Below the pieces are notes generated by a model. The model worked only from the letters and a program-made list of their open reading frames with translations, searched no databases and was not told the origin of the DNA. Position numbers and translations under genes: made by a program. Shown here in pieces: positions 11,179 through 22,430 of a stretch of DNA of 53,225 nt (position 1 is its first letter; every line of letters starts with the position of its first letter). This DNA is from Gloeopeniophorella convolvens. Lineage: Eukaryota; Basidiomycota; Agaricomycetes; Russulales. Location of the stretch: NCBI GenBank assembly GCA_022496205.1, contig WTXD01000109.1, forward strand, positions 1 through 53,225. The letters run 5' to 3'.

Positions 11179-12704
11179 GTTCAGCGTCCAAGAGTAATGC
11201 TCGAGATCAGTGGGAAGTGTGAGTGCTGTAGATACAGCGAGATGAACGTGGTCTTATATCCAAGCGATACATCCGGGTAACGGACTCGAGGCAGCGTGCG
11301 CCCGACAGCGCACGGGAGCCTTGCACTGATTCCGCAAGGCACACCCATATTCGGTCATCGTGTGGGAGCCCATTGGACGGAGAAGGCACGTCCCAGGACT
11401 AAATTGAGGTCTCAGTGAGTGGAGAAGCACGTTTCGACTCGGAGCGTACTAGTAAGTACGTACGTCATGGGCTCCGAAGTCGGGACGGCGAGGGACTCGG
11501 CAGCGCTCTGGGGTACCTCCTAACTCGCCCTCATCACAATGCCTATTATCCGTCAATCTTCCCTGCCTGTATGGTTGATTTTGTGCTTGTGCTTTGTGCT
11601 AGCCAGAACGCGAATAACTCTAGCTTGGGCAAGATGACGTCACCAGGAACCGGGCGCAACCCGCCCTGTCGAAATTCGAAAGAACCACGAGATTATATTG
11701 CTTCCTGCAACATGTTTTGACATTGATTCGCTCTGATTCTCCCGATAGTCTGGATCTTGAATCGCTCAGGATTGCGCCTTTCTGTGTGTAGCGAGGGCCC
11801 ACTAAAGGCACACAGGTAGCGCCGAAACTTCCAACTGTGTAATGTAGGGAGTCAGTCTCCCGGCGCGCCGTCAACTAGGGTGACGCACTTGCTCAAAAAT
11901 AGGATATTCCTCTTTTTCCCTTAAATTTTGCTCGTCCAGGTCAATCGCGTGAGATTTAGTGCAGTCTCTCCGTGTTTAGTACGCTTCATATCGTGATTGA
12001 GGGGGACTGGGTGGTTGGAATAGGATAGAATAAACATTGGTGGAAAAGCTTGCGCGTGCATGCGGGGGACCCCGGGCTTTGCCGCGGAGTATCGCATGTG
12101 GTTTAGGGCCGGCCGGATGCGAGCGCTTCAGTCTTGATAAGCACAGTGGCCTTCTTTGCTAATCTCGGACACCATGCGCCTGAGCAGTGCCAGCTTAGTA
12201 TATTAGTAATGATTAACCCTGTCTTCCAGTGGTAAATCTGGCCAACGATTGTGGGTACCGCATTCAACACGATTTCTGCGACTTGCGAGCGGCGAATTAG
12301 TATTTGTCACAAGTGTAACAGTTTGGCGGGTTGAATTCGAGTGCGCGGCCCCAGTCATGATGTACGAATTGCATGACAGTGGCACGGTATGCGGCGGAGC
12401 GGTCAGAATGATATCTCGGTGGCCATATGAGTCACAGCTATTAAGTCTCAATTGACCAAAGCGATGCAACACTCTTCTGTGTAGTCTGTCACATCGGTCT
12501 CGTGAGTCGTGCGGCGGTGCGGGAGTTTGACCGCTGGTTGGGCGCTCCTGTTCCCGAAAAGTGCGATAAAACAGTTTGTTGCATTGTCCCCTCCTTGCAA
12601 ACTACATTCTAATTAAGGGGCAAGCGAACTGATCCTTACGAAACTTTGTCACAGATTTCGGGCTCCATGGGCTGCGCACTGGACGCTCTGTGATCTCCCG
12701 GAGT
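11179..12704. other. Intergenic, 1.5 kb
   Basis: Upstream region of the FMN oxidase and 3' flank of hydrolase A. No gene, RNA or repeat is supported. Confidence 0.5.
11253..11258 (-). promoter_or_regulatory. TATA-like box for the FMN oxidase gene
   Basis: TATAAG on the minus strand, about 75 bp upstream of the ATG at 11178. Motif and spacing only. Confidence 0.4.
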
Positions 12705-13915
12705 TTACACTCCGGTGAAGCTTTCCCTGGGGGAGTCAGAGACCAACGCGTTGAACACACGCTCCGGGTCATCCCAGTGAGTCTTGTGCTGTATTAGTAC
12801 GCGTCGACCGTTGGGGACAATAGAATACTCACGTAGGCATTGGCCCCCAGCAGCGGGGCGTATGTTATATTGCGGATCCGCCTTGTCGCGGCCTCGCGGG
12901 CTGTGCCGAGTTCTTCCTGCACTGAAGCGATGCCGAACGGCACTTCCCAGACTGCCCTGCCACCCCACATGAAGCGAAGTTCGATTGTGCACGCCTTCGG
13001 ATAAAGTGCGACATCTCTCAGCGCCGCGAAGAGCCCGTTCTTGATCCCCGCTCTCACGAGCAATGCATCCGACCCTGCTGCACCCGCTGGAGGTGCGTAC
13101 ATCGATGCGCTAACAACGTCTGGAGACAAATTGGAGATGCTTGGAAGAGGGTCTGCAAGGGCGTTGCGGTATTCAGGGCTGAGAGGTGACTCGTGGGCGT
13201 AGTACCCTGTGACCCACTCCTGGAAGCGAGTGTCGGCCTCGCCCAGGGTGGGAGAAACTCCCTCCAAGGGACTGTATGATGCGGCTGGCGCAGTGTACCC
13301 CAAGGCATAGTAGGGGGGATCTTCCGCGGGTGGTCAGGGAGAATGGTGAAGTCCGCGAGCTCAAGCACTTACTGTAAGCAACAAGGCGGCGTATACGGCG
13401 GAGCAGCGTTTCATCGGTCCCAAACAGTGAGCGACCGTTGGCCAGGAGGGAGATAAGCCAGGCTGCGCCGAGTGACGCCCCCACCAAGATAAGGCTCTTG
13501 TCGGGGATATCCTCCTCTTTGACGAAATCGTAAAGACAGTTGAATAGCTCCTTCGTCCTATCTTTCATGTAGTCTTTGGTCATCTCGGTAGATTGAGGAG
13601 TGGGATCGGATTCCACAGCCTTGAAGAGTTCGGTGCGCTCTGTGTCACCGAAGGGGGCGGACCCAGGGTAGTCCCGGCGATTGATCAGAACAAGACGCGT
13701 GCTGCTCTTCTCCGCGAGGGGAACGAATTTGCCGAAAGCACCTATAATCATGACTAGATAAGTGGTATCGTGAAGTCAGTTGAATAGGACATACCGGCAT
13801 GCCACACGGATCCATTGACGATGACAAGAGTCGTGTAGTCTCGCCTGCTCCCAGCAGGGATGCCAGTGTCGTGCATGGCAAACAAACCGACGCGTTTCTG
13901 AGAGAAGAGAGACAT
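12705..13915 (-). CDS. Alpha/beta hydrolase A, tandem family (351 aa)
   Basis: Four exons: 13795-13915, 13373-13741, 12833-13320, 12705-12782, phase-consistent, 351 residues. The fold is indicated by LVLINRRDYPGS (early strand and loop), the nucleophile elbow VGASLGA with Ser130, and the C-terminal THWDDPERVF whose His328 sits where the catalytic His lies in this fold. No signal peptide, so probably cytosolic; substrate unknown. Compared with its tandem sisters B and C it differs at two positions that are often functional: VNG instead of (I/L)HG in the early oxyanion-hole-type motif, and WGGRAVW where B and C have WGD, the likely acid after strand 7. It may therefore be impaired; that is inference from three sequences. 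Intron positions match B and C exactly. Confidence 0.82.
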
Positions 13916-16656
13916 CGCCTCTACGATAGATGGTTGGATGGTGCGTGGTGAGGGAGCAATGGGTAAAACAAGTGGACAGAGCGACGATGGGAGACACACT
14001 CTCCGCCAGAACGCCTTTTATACAAGCGAATAACAGATTATAGTGCGACTAACCTATCTGTGACGCTGTGCGGTTTTTAGGGGGTCCATGAGACTATACA
14101 AGCACCTGAGCGCATATTACAAAATACGGGATCCGGATCGAGGTCCTGGATGGCTGAGGATAAGGCGTAACGTATCACGTTGATCAGCGAACAGAAGTTT
14201 GCTGGACGCGAGCACCCACCCACGATTCCTGACTCAGTGTCATGACGGCTCCCGGTCCACCTCGCGGTTTCTAGTGGAATACGCAATCATTTGGAAGCAC
14301 GCCCAGCTCGTGTACAACCTGGATTTCTCGGTTGAATTCTGATTTGAATCCGGACATGGTCACAAGCAAGATATTCCGAGCCAGCGCAGATTACCTTACA
14401 TAAGGCACCATAATGTTACCTCTGTCTGTCTAAGTTGGACGTAGAGAATACATCCAGCCGGTCGCCAGTAGGATTGAGCCAATAGGATTGAGGGGACTCG
14501 AGTGAAACGGCCGCACGAGAAGAGCTATGAAGCTCGGTAATCATCACATCTACGATGTAAGTCAGACTTGAAGCTTTCGTACAAGGTTCCGAAAGTGCGA
14601 TGATGGCATCGTGCGCCATGCCGTGCGGAGACCCCAGAGCCAGCAAGTTGGTAGTGGACGCGCTGGCGGGTTATCGTGTGGGCGTGACATGCACGAATCT
14701 ACTTCCTTGCGAGGGGAGATCTTCGGCCATGAGACGCCGTATGTGGAGAGTACCAGTTGCGTGCGTTTAAGTACGCCACCGTCCTGAGACCGGGGCTGCT
14801 GTCAAACTTGCTCCTCGATTCTGACTGAAAAGTGCGTCCCGGCACAGCGGCCCGCTGTCGCGGCGACAATAATTACTTTATTTAGGGCCGGCATAATTAT
14901 GTAACACAAAACCAGGCGCGACGGGACCGGCACCACGGCGTTGTCGGTCGCTTTCAACCCACAATTCAACCAATCGAACTTCGTGCCAGGGGAGATGGGC
15001 TCACCCAAAACTTTCGCGTGGGCCTCCAAAAATCGCTGTCATCTGCGTGTTCGCGTATGTTCTTTCTGCTTTAAATTATGGCTGTGTCCTGGGGCTTGAA
15101 CCCGAGTACTAACCAAGCATCAGACATCATACAAAAGACCCATATCCCAAAGATACTCGACATGACCTCATTGCATCTTCTCAAGCAGGTCGATGTAATA
15201 CTTATCAATTTCGGCTTCCCTTTGTCTGACTCCTCTATCCGTTGTTTCTCCCATCCCTGCGAGACTGACGATAGTGACCTACGGGTCTAGGGCGAACCAG
15301 TAGCGACGCCATGATATCCAACATTTTGGTAAAGACATTTAACGGAGTCCTTGCGTGCCTGAGACATCTCATCCTGGGTAAGGAAGCATCAAGCTTTGCC
15401 GACGTGGCGTTATCCCCGCGGCGTGAGCGCCGCGAGTTCTTTCGGAGTCGCAAGTCCGCACTGCTGTTGGCAGCATCACTGACCTGGAGCCTTGATAGGT
15501 GGGGGTCTACGCGAGCTACAGGACTGATGAGTACACCCCCATACATCTCACGCTAAGTCCATGACTCTGTTTTTGCCTCACTGACGTGGGGTGTGTCACA
15601 GTTTCTCCCGCACGGCCGCCCTTGGGACCCACGTCGCTTCCAACACCCCTGTGACACGGCAAGCATTCCTGGAGGCCATCCAATGTGCGTCGAATGGTCC
15701 TTCCTCTTGCTTCACAGGGGCAGAGTTGAACAAGCCCTTCGTTTGATGAGGCGCTTTCGGTACGTGACACCCGGGGACACGGGCTGATCTGATCTTACTA
15801 GCAGGAGCTGAATTCGATATGCGGTGCGGCTTCCCAAGGCGGTGTTAGTCCCTGAGGCAGTCCGAGTATCTGCTGTCTGCAAGATGAAGGTGAAAGAGGC
15901 AATGAAAAGGAACAATGATTGGGGCCTACCAAGCCGCAGCTGTGGACTCGTTAAGGTTCAGATATGGACAGTACCGGTACAATGAGTCTTTGGTCACTGG
16001 CCACGGTGACCGCACCCCACAGACCGGGGGTACAGCAGGTGCGATTTGTCTATAGGCCGACGGGGTTGGTTGCACGGGTGGCCTGTTGGTCGTGGGCTGG
16101 GCGTGTCTGCATTGGTAGGTGGGCTCGTCGCCGGACCCGGATCATTGATAGAGATATCCAGAGTAACTCTTTCCGCTCTAAGCCTCCGTATACTGCCACC
16201 CTGGAACATAGATTTTACATCTCTTGAATGAGGCTTTCCAGTGTTATTTCGCGCGGTGGCTGTGCGGGACGCTGAGGTCACTGCTGGCCCCCAGACGAGT
16301 AGAAATCGATTTCGGTCGCCCGAGCACAATTTCTCTTCTATTTATCGCGCAGGTGACACTGTCTATTTATTTATTTTCGCTGTTCGCGAAGTAGGGACAA
16401 GGGGCTCCAATGTCGTGAGCCGGTTCGAACCCCCGAAACATACTCGAGCGCTTCACGCACATGGCGCTCAAGTTCTGTAGGGATCCTGGAACCATGTCGG
16501 CACTGGACCATTGGTGACACGATCTAAGGCTTCATTTGTTCTATATACGTAGGTCAAGCTGCTTATCTAGTCTATACAAGGCAACATTTGAACCCGCGGA
16601 CTCTATTGGGGGATTCTATAGGCTACTCAGACGTTCGCTGTTCTTTGTGGAGCAGG
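13916..16656. other. Intergenic, 2.7 kb
   Basis: The longest gene-poor stretch. Apart from the hydrolase A promoter I see no convincing gene. A tRNA T-arm-like sequence near 15091-15102 was considered and rejected. No repeat arrays are seen. Confidence 0.45.
14014..14022 (-). promoter_or_regulatory. TATA box for hydrolase A
   Basis: TATAAAAGG on the minus strand about 100 bp upstream of the ATG at 13915. Hydrolase B has TATAAAGG at nearly the same distance. Confidence 0.5.
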
Positions 16657-17880
16657 TCATGCTTGCAGAGGGTTCGCGTCTGGTGCGTCGGTGAGCAGCG
16701 CTTTGAGCGCACGTTCTGGATCGTCCCAATGTGTCTTCGAGGAGACTTCAGCACATGCACGTTACGGAACGGAAACAAGAACACCCACGCAAGCGTTTGC
16801 TCCTTCCAACCGCATGTAGGTGATATTACGGATTCGCCGTGTTGCCGCCTTGTGCGCCTCCGCTAGCTCCTCCCGTACCGAAGCGATGCCGAACGGGACC
16901 TCCCAAACGGCGTGGTCGCCCCACATGAACCGAAGCTCAATCGTACATGCCTTCGGATAAAGCGCAACATCGCGGAGCGCAGCGAAGAGTCCGTGCTTGA
17001 TGCCTGCCTTTACCAGTAGCGCATCGGACCCGCCAACACTCGCCGGCGGGGCATGCATAGCAGCGCTGATTTCGTCGGGCGATACATTTGCAATCGTCGG
17101 AAGCGAGTCGGCGAGCGGGTTTCGGAACTCAGGCTTGAAAGGCGAATCACCGTGGGAGTAGTATCCCGAGACCCACTCCTGGAACCGCATGTCGGCCTCT
17201 CCCTGAGTGAGCGAGGGATCGTCTCGAGGGCTGTAGGATGAAGCCGGCGCAGCGTAGCCCAGCGCGTGGTAGCTGGGATCTATAAAGGCGCCCAAGATCA
17301 GGCACGGCCCGCGATCGTGGGGCCGAGACTTACTGTAGACCACCAAGCGCCTGACACGACGGAGTAGCGTTTCGTCAGTGCCAAATAGCGAGCGGCCATT
17401 GGCCAAGAGGGAGATCAGCCAGGCAGCCCCCAGTGACGCTCCAACCAAGATGAGGCTCTTGTCGGGGATATCCTCTTCCTTGACGAAATCGTACAGACAA
17501 TCGAATATTTCCTTGGTCCTCTCCTTCATGTATTCCTTGATGTTCTCGGTGGCCTCGGGCGCTGGCTCGGCTTCGGCCGCGGCTGTGAGCATAGCGCGCT
17601 CCTTGTCTGTCAACGGGGTCGATCCGGGGTAATCTCGACGATCGATCAAGACAAGACGTGTGTTGTTCTTCTCTGCCAGCGGAACAAACTTGCCGAAGGC
17701 ACCTGGTGTTACGACTCAGTTGTTGCAAGGGTTCAGCGTAACCAAAATGAACATGCCGGCATGCCACACAGAGCCGTGGATAATGATGAGCGTCTTATAA
17801 TCATGGTTGCTGCCGACAGGCACGCCAGTGTCGTGGATGGCAAACATCCCAACGCGCCTCTGAGTGCAATGGTTGGGCAT
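16657..17880 (-). CDS. Alpha/beta hydrolase B, tandem family (353 aa)
   Basis: Four exons: 17757-17880, 17334-17702, 16789-17279, 16657-16734, giving 353 residues. The second exon is 369 nt in all three paralogues. It has the full expected set: IIHGSVWHA, the elbow VGASLGA (Ser131), WGDHAVW with the probable acidic residue, and THWDDPER (His330). The first intron begins GC instead of GT (GCC G|gcatgtt ... caccag|GT); the frame, length and the GT donor at the same place in hydrolase A support a genuine GC-AG intron. B is the best candidate of the three for a canonical active hydrolase. Substrate unknown; likely cytosolic. TATA box at 17983. Confidence 0.85.
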
Positions 17881-19648
17881 GATTGGAGTGCCTGGTTTCG
17901 GGTGCTCGAGTAAGAGAGGAAAGTGTTGAGTGGAGTAAGGAGGTAAGTCAGTTGTGTATGTCGCCTCCAGCCCATTGGCCGTCCTTTATACAACACAAGT
18001 GCTTCGGAAACCGGCGTTTCGACCGACCACACGAAGTCCAAAACTACCTGGAGCGGCAGGAGACCATAGACACACGCGCAGTCGTTACAAAACGCGGAGG
18101 CGAGATAGAAGGTCTCAGCGATGGGCGGTGAGACATCTGGGATCTAACAGTCAGCAGACGGCTTTTTCGAGTTCCCAAAGCGCAAAACCCACTTGCGAGT
18201 CCTCGACGTTACTCCACACTGCACAAGTCCTTTGGGCTGTGCAGCGCCTCCCGCTGTCCGAAAGCGTACGTCAACTTCAGTCCAAGTTTTACTTATCAAC
18301 GGCGTTCTGGGGTACATAGCACGCGCAGCGTGACAATTCGGAGGCCTCTACGTGTAGCATTACTTATTTAGGCAGCTTCGTCTCCTATGAATCCTCTGCA
18401 TTAGATAGCATAGATGAGAATAGACCGGCTACTCACGGGATACCAGGATCAAAGATAGCCAGAGACGTTCGAAAACGAAGCATGCCGTGACCCAAGACCG
18501 TACTGTGTGGTTGCCGATCACGTCATAGAGGGTAAACGCCACAAGCCGTGAGACAAACCGAACAGAGCGACGGCACCGCGCCAAGCCGCACAACGAAAGG
18601 GCATCTTGAATCACACGCCTCCGAATGTCATCGAAGGCTGTGCAGCCAGTCCCCGGAATGTCTCAATGAGCTCGGTGAAGACGAAAACCACGGGCAGAAC
18701 CGTCTGTTCCGCCAGACATGGGTCGGAATTGGAGGGCGATTCAGCTGTTTCTTGGGCTCCATCTGACAGTCCATGGCTTGGCATGCAACATGCCGAGCCT
18801 GGCAAGGATTAGGGTTGTGGTCGTATGATGGTATCATACTCTAAGCTAGCTGGGCGTAACTCCGAGGGTGCTTGTTGAAAATTCTTGCGCGACCTCGGGT
18901 TGTTACATCCCTATTCTCTGGACCAGAGTGTCAAAGAAGAGCCAAAAAAAAGCACGAGGAAGAATGAGCGGTAACCTACAAACCTGGTGAAGGAATACGT
19001 AGGCTTCTCCCGATAACCACGCGGGTCGCGCAAGTCGTTCCTCGTCCACTATTAAACAGAGATGGACCCGGCCGAGCGGTGCAGGTTCGGTGCTATTGAG
19101 GGTAATGCGGCAGCTGCCCCTTGCAACATGGAATAGATTACGATGGATGGTGGGTCCAGCTGGCAGGGAGGCTTGGAACTACAGAGCACTCGGGATTGGA
19201 AGTTCGGTTTGGACGCCTTCCGTAACGCATGTCGAAGACTATCGGGTGCTTTCGGGAGATAGTGCTACCGCGATGGATGCAGTTCGTGTGAGCCAGCGAT
19301 GGTGACCCATGGTTGAGCTAACGGACAACTGTTGTGAGCATGACGACTCGTGAAAAGATTCAGCAAAGCGTGACGAATGTGGAGCGATAGGCTCACTATC
19401 AGGCGGCGACTCGCGAGCCAATGGCATGGAGACGGCCAGCGCCAAGTGGGGCTATGGCAACTTCCATAAGGATCTGGCGAGCAGACGGGCGCCACTCCGC
19501 ACCACCACACGGGGATCTCGTCATCGCCGGTTCGGTGACCAGCCCGAGGTACATAGTGTTGGTCATGTTATAGAACTAACAGGAATCATCGCAAAAGTCG
19601 TGCTGTTTGATTATTGCTCAAAGTACAGTATTTTCTTTTTTTAAGTTA
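17881..19648. other. Intergenic, 1.8 kb
   Basis: Hydrolase B promoter and hydrolase C 3' flank. An A-run of seven (minus strand) just past the stop of C (19635-19643) may belong to its 3' end. No gene is seen. Confidence 0.5.
17983..17990 (-). promoter_or_regulatory. TATA box for hydrolase B
   Basis: TATAAAGG on the minus strand, about 105 bp before the ATG at 17880; same layout as hydrolase A. Confidence 0.5.
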
Positions 19649-20841
19649 TTACAAACTCCGATCGGGAGAATCGGCGAGAAGAGCCCTCAGACAACGCTCT
19701 GGTTCATCCCAGTGCATCTGTGGTTCATCAGCTTCTGGAACAAAACATACTATGGCAGACTCACAAAGGCATTTGCGCCCCTGATGGGCGCGTAGGTGAT
19801 ATTTCGAACCCGACGTGTCCCAGCCTTGAGTGAAGCGGCAACCTCGGCCTGCACCGCCGCCATACCGAACGGGACTTCCCAGTACGCGCAGTCGCCCCAG
19901 ATGAATCGCAACTCGATCGTGCACCGAGGCGGATGGAAGGCGTAGTCGCGAATGGCGGCGAGGAGACCGGTCTTTGTCGCAGCCTCCAGAAATAGGGTAT
20001 CGGAACCCGCTGGGGCGGAGGGGGGCTCGTGTAAGGAAGCACTGATTTCGTCGGGCGACATTGTCGAGACTGTCGGCAGAGGTTCTGATGCGGCGTTGCG
20101 GAACTCGAATGTCGATGAAGACTCGTGATGGTAGTAACCGGAGATCCACTGCTGTACGTGCTCAGTGACGGCTTCTACCGGGATCGATCTGTCTGTCGAA
20201 GGGCTGTATGAGTCTGCAGGGGGCGTGTAGCCGAAAGCGCGGAACGTAGGATCTGCGAATATCGTTAGATTCCAAGCAAACACAAACGATGTGGCACGTA
20301 CTGTAGGCAACGATACGACGTATGCGGCGAAGAAGGGTCTCGTCAGTCCCAAAGAAGGCGCGTCCGTTGGCCAGGAGGGAAAGGGTGTAAGCTGCGCTCT
20401 CAGATGCGCCAACCAAGATGATGCTGTGATCAGGAAGGTTCTCCGACTTGCACAGCTCATAAAGACAGTCGTAAACCTCCTTCGTGCTCTCCTTGAAGAA
20501 CTCCCTGACGTTCTCTGCGTCATTGGCAGTAGCGTCGGGTGCCGCGGCTGAGGCGAGCAGGGCGTGCTCTTGTGCATCAAAGGGAGTGGAACCAGGGTAG
20601 TCACGGCGGTTAATCAAGATGATACGAGCATTGTAAGCGTCCGCAAATGGAAGCAAGCGACTGAAGATGCCTGTTTGAGTGTCAGAGAGAAGGAATCTCT
20701 ACATATCAATGGGTATAACGCACCCCCATGCCACGTATGACCGTGCAGAATGACGAGAGTGGCGTACTTCTCAGGACTTTGAGAAGGAACGCCGGTGTCG
20801 CGTATTGAAAAAGGACCAACGGTTTTGTTGTACGAAGACAT
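19649..20841 (-). CDS. Alpha/beta hydrolase C, altered nucleophile elbow (347 aa)
   Basis: Four exons: 20724-20841, 20302-20670, 19765-20252, 19649-19717, giving 347 residues; exon lengths and phases track A and B. It has VILHGHTWHG, INRRDYPGS, WGDCAYW and MHWDEPER (His327), but the nucleophile elbow reads VGASESAA instead of VGASLGAA: the final Gly of G-x-S-x-G is replaced by Ser, while Ser129 itself is kept. Ser is small enough that the turn might survive, so activity cannot be excluded. C is the most diverged of the tandem three. Likely cytosolic, substrate unknown. TATA box at 20882. Confidence 0.83.
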
Positions 20842-22430
20842 GAGAGCTGTGAAGATGTGCGTTCGTTGTTATCGGGACGTCCCTTTATAACGGGGCTCTG
20901 GTTGAGTTCACACTGGGCTCGTAAGGACGCGCAATAGAACATACATAGATGCGATTCGATCCGAGAGGTCTCGGAAGGAAGCTTGACAAGAAGCCTATGT
21001 TCCGCGGCCGCTCCAAAGCCGCTCCATACGGGTGTATGGCGTAGTGGTGGGAACGTCCGATGATGGGTGGCGACGCACGCCCATCCTCTTGGAGAGGTGT
21101 TGAGACTACCTACGTCACTCGGAAGGTGTTAGAACCGGCCAAAGAAGCGCTGCGACACAGGCCAACATCAAGTCGATGCGTCCTGCGCAGATCCGCATTG
21201 CAGCAGGCTAGAATACCCAACTCGAGCAAGGCACAGGTGCCGACTCCTCTGGTCAGGAGCCACTGCACAGCTAGCAAGCCGGCTTTCACAGCACGGCGTT
21301 CCGAGTCGGTTACACATGAGCGCTGAGCGACGGGGGAGCGCACACCGAAGCGTCGACTCTTGCTGACGAGTCAGGGGACCATGCGGAGAGACAAGGCTTC
21401 CGCGATTGGCTGGAACAGCTGTAAACCAACGGCAGGGGATCTATGAATAGATAGTGCAATACGACCAAGCAGGCACAAGAGAAGACCGCTGAGTACTTGT
21501 AAGTAAGCTCCAGGCGCCGCTCAAATGCAGGGCTCACCACAGGGAAAGAAGCGCGCGGCCGCTCCGACACGGAGAAGGGCGCACAAACTCCAGTTCGGCT
21601 TGCGAGCAACTTGTGTCCCTGCGCTGCTAATCGCAAAGAGCGTCGGCGCTCGTCGGCGGCGGCGGGGGAGGCGACCGCCCTTGTCATGCTGCCGAGGAGT
21701 TTGAGGGTCCAGACAACGTCGGATTTGGAAAAGCCTAGGGCCGCCAACGGATTTTGGGCTTCGGACTTCCGATACAAATTGTGGTTATCCGAAGCACATC
21801 CAGGGGTGCACGGGGCATGGAAGCGTCAAGCTGCGGATTGAGTCCACTACTACATACGGGTGGTACGAATGGTGCGATGACCCTTGAGTCTCGCGCGAGA
21901 GCGATTCGGAAACTGGTAACATCGAATGCAGGTAGAACACGATAAGCATACTTTGGGGTTTTATTCGGGGCTTCGAGCTTTAATGCTCGACTCCTGCTGA
22001 GTAGTGGTTGAGGGTGATCATGGTTGAGCTGAAGATGTCGCCAGGTGATCCGGGTCCGGTTGCGGTTGCGGTGTCGGGAGGGCGCGTGGGCGCACGGTCC
22101 CGGTCGGCCCTGATCGGCCTGCCCGCTTGCAGTGACCGTCCTGGGGACAGTCATGGCGGCTTCGACCGCTCATTCCTTCACAACTCTGCACTCGGGTCGA
22201 ACATCAGCTAGGCGTTTAAGGACACGCGCTGGGTTCCCCGTCGAGAAGCCCACCCAAGCCCCCCTTCCTCTCCCGAGAGGGTGCTTTCCTGAACCGTCTG
22301 GCTGGCGGTAAACACAGGGCCTCTCGGAAAACCCCAAACCGGCCGCATCCAATACGAACGGTGAGTGTCGTTCCGTGCGCTTTTGAATATTGATTTACAA
22401 GCCCGAGGCCGCGATGTGTTCACAGAGGCC
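20842..22430. other. Intergenic between divergent genes, 1.6 kb
   Basis: Promoter of hydrolase C on one side and of the first F-box-like gene on the other. I see no gene. A short GC-rich CGGCGGCGGCGG stretch near 21655 is low-complexity only. Confidence 0.5.
20882..20889 (-). promoter_or_regulatory. TATA box for hydrolase C
   Basis: TATAAAGG on the minus strand about 45 bp before the ATG at 20841, closer than in A and B. Confidence 0.45.

Noticed and set aside
15080..15125. tRNA-like sequence on the minus strand (GGGTTCAAGCCCC with TTGGTTAGTA upstream)
   Set aside because: The T-stem has mismatches, and no anticodon arm or acceptor stem can be folded around it; at most a B-box-like coincidence or tRNA relic.
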